NCBI RefSeq assembly: GCF_030159995.1
Contig: NZ_BSNM01000003.1
Coordinates: forward strand, 600,923 to 664,922
DNA length: 64,000 nucleotides
Direction of reading: 5' to 3'
Source: Litoribrevibacter albus
GTDB taxonomy: Bacteria; Pseudomonadota; Gammaproteobacteria; Pseudomonadales; Litoribrevibacteraceae
In this document: positions 61,828-64,000 of the stretch, in pieces
Layout of the letters: each line of letters begins with the position of its first letter
Numbering within the stretch: the first letter of the stretch is position 1
Translations under genes and position numbers: made by a program
Notes under the pieces: model-generated
Seen by the model: the letters and a program-made list of their open reading frames with translations, nothing else
Databases searched by the model: none
What the model was told of the DNA's origin: nothing

Positions 61828-63048
61828 ATGATGACTAAAGCAAGTAATCCTGAAACGCAGTTCCATACACTAAAGCTAGCGAATGTGAATCCTCTGACCG
61901 ATGACAGCATCATGCTGACATTCGACGTGCCTGAGCATTTGAAACCTCATTATCAGTTTGTTCCAGGCCAATACCTGACCTTGCGTGCCCGAATTGATGG
62001 CAAGTTGGTTTCCCGCTGTTATTCCATTTGCAGCCCGCAAGGGGAAGAGCATTTAAGCGTGGCGATTCGTAAGATCTCTGATGGTCAGTTCTCAGGCTAT
62101 GCCGTAGAAAACCTGGCGGCGAACGATGAACTGGAAGTTATGCCGCCGATGGGCCGCTTCCAACTTGTGCCTCACGCCCCAAAAGCCGATTACGCTCCTT
62201 GCTATGTAGGTGTTGCCGGTGGCAGTGGCATCACACCGATCATGTCGATGATAAATACAGTGTTGAAGAACGAGCAGGACAGCAAATTTGTGCTGTTTTA
62301 TGCCAACCGCTCACCTGACACCATGATGTTCAGAGACAAGCTCGAAGCGCTTAAAGCCGAGTATCCGGAACGTTTCTTCCTACTGCCGTTTTTCTCTGAA
62401 GATCCGAGCCAACAGCTCACCATTCACTTTGCGATTGCAGACAGTTTGGATGGCATGATTCACTCCATTGATGGTACGCGCTCTGCCAAGCAGACCACTG
62501 AAATCAGAACCTTATTATCTGATATCCCGGATCTGACCGAAGCCAGCCACTGGTACTTATGTGGCCCGCAAGGCATGACCGACATGGTTCAAAATATCCT
62601 TCTTGATAACGATGTGGATGAAAGCCGAATCCAGCGAGAGCTGTTCACTGCCGCTGTTTCTGAATCAAGCGCAGCGGCTGGCTCAAGCGCTGCGGCTGGT
62701 TTAAAGGGAGCCAGCAAATCGAAGCCCGAAGGCACGACGGCAAGTGCTACAAGTTCCTCAGCAGGCGCAACGCAAATCAGCGTTATCCATAACGGACAAT
62801 CGGTGGACTTTGATTGGGATGACAGCAACGAAGTTATTCTCAATCAAGCACTCAAACAAAACGAAGACCTGCCACACGCTTGCCAGTTTGGTGCCTGCGG
62901 AACCTGCAAAGCCAAGGTGATCGAAGGCTCTGCCGTGATGAATGAAAACATGTCTCTGGAAGCCGATGAAGTAGAGCAGGGCTACATTCTTACCTGTCAG
63001 GCCGTTCCAACCTCAGAACGAGTGGTTATCAGTTACGACGATATTTAA
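61828..63048 (+). CDS. ferredoxin-NAD(P)H reductase-type flavoprotein with C-terminal 2Fe-2S domain
   Basis: 406 residues. FAD domain: FVPGQYLTLRARID and RCYSICSP (RxYS). NAD domain: GVAGGSGITPIMSMI and CGPQGMTDMVQN. The C-terminal plant-type 2Fe-2S domain has the Cys cluster CQFGACGTCKAKV plus a distant Cys in ILTC, at ~351 onward. An Ala/Ser-rich linker (~280-320) holds a duplicated hexapeptide from an 18-bp repeat. The order is that of PaaE/HmpX-type oxygenase reductases: it passes electrons from NAD(P)H to an oxygenase or desaturase. The neighbour at 60828 is the leading candidate partner. Confidence 0.93.
   Translation: MMTKASNPETQFHTLKLANVNPLTDDSIMLTFDVPEHLKPHYQFVPGQYLTLRARIDGKLVSRCYSICSPQGEEHLSVAIRKISDGQFSGYAVENLAANDELEVMPPMGRFQLVPHAPKADYAPCYVGVAGGSGITPIMSMINTVLKNEQDSKFVLFYANRSPDTMMFRDKLEALKAEYPERFFLLPFFSEDPSQQLTIHFAIADSLDGMIHSIDGTRSAKQTTEIRTLLSDIPDLTEASHWYLCGPQGMTDMVQNILLDNDVDESRIQRELFTAAVSESSAAAGSSAAAGLKGASKSKPEGTTASATSSSAGATQISVIHNGQSVDFDWDDSNEVILNQALKQNEDLPHACQFGACGTCKAKVIEGSAVMNENMSLEADEVEQGYILTCQAVPTSERVVISYDDI
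62665..62700. repeat. 18-bp in-frame duplication in the reductase linker
   Basis: TCAAGCGCAGCGGCTGGC and TCAAGCGCTGCGGCTGGT, two differences, coding for SSAAAG twice. Confidence 0.85.
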
Positions 63049-63147
63049 CCGGATCACCTTAGACTCCTTTCCATGTAAAGACTTTGTTGTGGATCTAAGT
63101 ACTCCCGCCTTACCGAGAGTTTAGGTCCTAACTCTGGCCCCTTGTTT

Positions 63148-63181
63148 GGCGCGCTCTTCGTCCCCGAAGCGCGCCTTTTTT
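63148..63181 (+). terminator. intrinsic terminator after the reductase gene
   Basis: GGCGCGCT / AGCGCGCC stem extended by TTCG / CGAA with a bulged C, then six T. Confidence 0.9.
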
Positions 63182-63228
63182 GTTATCAGAGCGTCTGAAA
63201 TTTCCTTTCTAGTGTTGAAGGAATGATT

Positions 63229-63371
63229 ACGACAAATGTCGTTTTTTTCACTGTGGCGTTGGTCAAAACGGAATGGTATTGTAGGTAAATCAAGGGCTTT
63301 CGGTTTGGAAGGATGGGAGCCTTAAGGGATAAAGTACGACATTTGTCGTTTTTAATTACGACAGTTGTCGT
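63229..63371. promoter_or_regulatory. three copies of a 14-bp palindrome upstream of a membrane protein gene
   Basis: ACGACAAATGTCGT (63229-63242), ACGACATTTGTCGT (63336-63349) and ACGACAGTTGTCGT (63358-63371): arms ACGACA/TGTCGT with a 2-bp centre. Copies 2 and 3 are 22 bp apart (about two helix turns). The region (63182-63424) holds no gene. The regulator is not encoded in the visible flank. Confidence 0.75.
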
Positions 63372-63424
63372 CTATTAACTGTTAATGGTCACTAGAGAGT
63401 GTGTCCCATGAATATGGAAATCGA

Positions 63425-63916
63425 ATGAAAGATAAAAACGGACTGATCGTAACCAAAGATCAAAATAAGCTCCTATGGCTCATCGACTTCATAAAGTTTT
63501 CAAGCAACTCTAAAGTCTGGTGTGTTTCGTTAATTTTCATGGTTTTGTCATTTTTACTGGCTTGCTTCGTTGGCAACTCAAATATATTTGCGGCTTCTGG
63601 TGGTGTTGTGACCATTCTTGGGCTTCTAATATTCATTGGTATCACAACACCTGTTGAGCTCGAAGAAATTCAAGAGGTAATAAATAGCCGAACATCCAGC
63701 CCTCAAGTCCGCGAAGATAATGGCGCTGAAGTTATTGCCCATATTGCCAAAACGGTAGAAGACGTCTTGTATGCTAGGGGCCGTCAAGTTCTGGGTTTTT
63801 CTATAACATTGGTAGGAACATTAGTGTGGGCTTACGGTTGGCTAATTGAGTACCTTCCGTGGTTTGAAACCATTAACATCTATATGACCGGGGGTTGTCA
63901 AGGCGCAAAAACCTGA
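63425..63916 (+). CDS. small integral membrane protein, unknown
   Basis: 163 residues from the ATG at 63425 (GGAA upstream); a GTG at 63401 is an alternative. Three hydrophobic segments: ~31-49 (SLIFMVLSFLLACFV), ~56-74 (GVVTILGLLIFIGIT) and ~125-143 (GFSITLVGTLVWAYGWL). A cytoplasmic-looking polar stretch (EEIQEVINSRTSSPQVRED) lies between. No family recognised. It stands behind three operator-like palindromes and may be a stress- or signal-controlled gene. The sequence ends 84 bp after the stop. Confidence 0.65.
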   Translation: MKDKNGLIVTKDQNKLLWLIDFIKFSSNSKVWCVSLIFMVLSFLLACFVGNSNIFAASGGVVTILGLLIFIGITTPVELEEIQEVINSRTSSPQVREDNGAEVIAHIAKTVEDVLYARGRQVLGFSITLVGTLVWAYGWLIEYLPWFETINIYMTGGCQGAKT

Positions 63917-64000
63917 AGGCCCCTCCAAGGTCAGAGCTCGATTCTTAATAATCTGTTCTGTTTCCTCTTATTGGCACCACTGCCGATTCTTTCATTACTG

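Overview
The window is a chromosomal stretch of a free-living, probably marine gammaproteobacterium. Pointers are an EF-P-like EfpL (YeiP), Tag glycosylase, a ModABC operon, a DUF1302/DUF1329 pair, a ferritin-like PF10118 protein, and an unusually high density of one-component regulators (AraC x4, TetR x3, LysR x2, MerR x2). Base composition looks mid-40s percent GC by eye (not computed). I cannot name the genus. There are no rRNA or tRNA genes, no CRISPR, no prophage and no transposase gene; one MITE-like element and one solo terminal repeat are present.

Layout. 1-2.4 kb: truncated alpha/beta hydrolase, membrane-anchored flavodoxin, AraC regulator. 2.4-12 kb: a mostly leftward accessory block (SRPBCC protein, NmrA-type reductase, AfsA-like hotdog protein, FAD aromatic monooxygenase overlapping a HAD phosphatase, MBL hydrolase, TetR, tautomerase, alcohol dehydrogenase, small membrane protein) with one divergent LysR regulator. 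AfsA-type enzyme + NAD(P)H reductase + HAD phosphatase is the enzyme set expected for a butyrolactone-type signal or a related specialised metabolite, and is the most interesting gene block. 12.4-16 kb: efpL, a MerR/tpm pair with a 19-bp-spacer promoter, and a TetR-yciI-tag operon with tandem operators. 16-21 kb: a haem-binding chemoreceptor, a LysR regulator and a large lipoprotein. 21-22.6 kb: DAHP synthase preceded by an aromatic-rich leader peptide and attenuator. 22.9-28.9 kb: TonB receptor, YfiR, CHASE8-type hybrid kinase and HD-GYP regulator, in one tight operon that probably controls c-di-GMP. 28.9-36.7 kb: fatty acid hydroxylase-like protein, AraC, substrate-binding protein, MITE, NAD(P)-binding protein, DUF4442 thioesterase-like protein with divergent TetR, AraC-GyrI regulator, secreted protein. 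36.9-45.2 kb: AraC regulator divergent from DUF1302-DUF1329, a REC-GGDEF-EAL protein and a DUF1254 protein. 45.4-48.3 kb: modABC. 48.5-57 kb: DUF4336, a FlgT_N/HEAT-like secreted protein, two GST-like proteins, a GH114 lipoprotein and a large leucine-rich-repeat lipoprotein. 57-63 kb: a MerR-SDR-esterase-unknown-diiron protein-ferredoxin reductase cluster, probably lipid oxidation. The end holds a small membrane protein behind three copies of one palindrome.

A feature of the whole window is a set of short (14-19 bp) diverged tandem repeats. Many of them start at or contain the stop codon of a gene (positions 2985, 10583, 28955, 43536, 46669, 47398, 49213). Others are in-frame 15- or 18-bp duplications inside genes (LysR, modB, modA, reductase linker). 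This is not explained by any annotated element.

All calls come from reading translated sequence and motifs; no database search was run.
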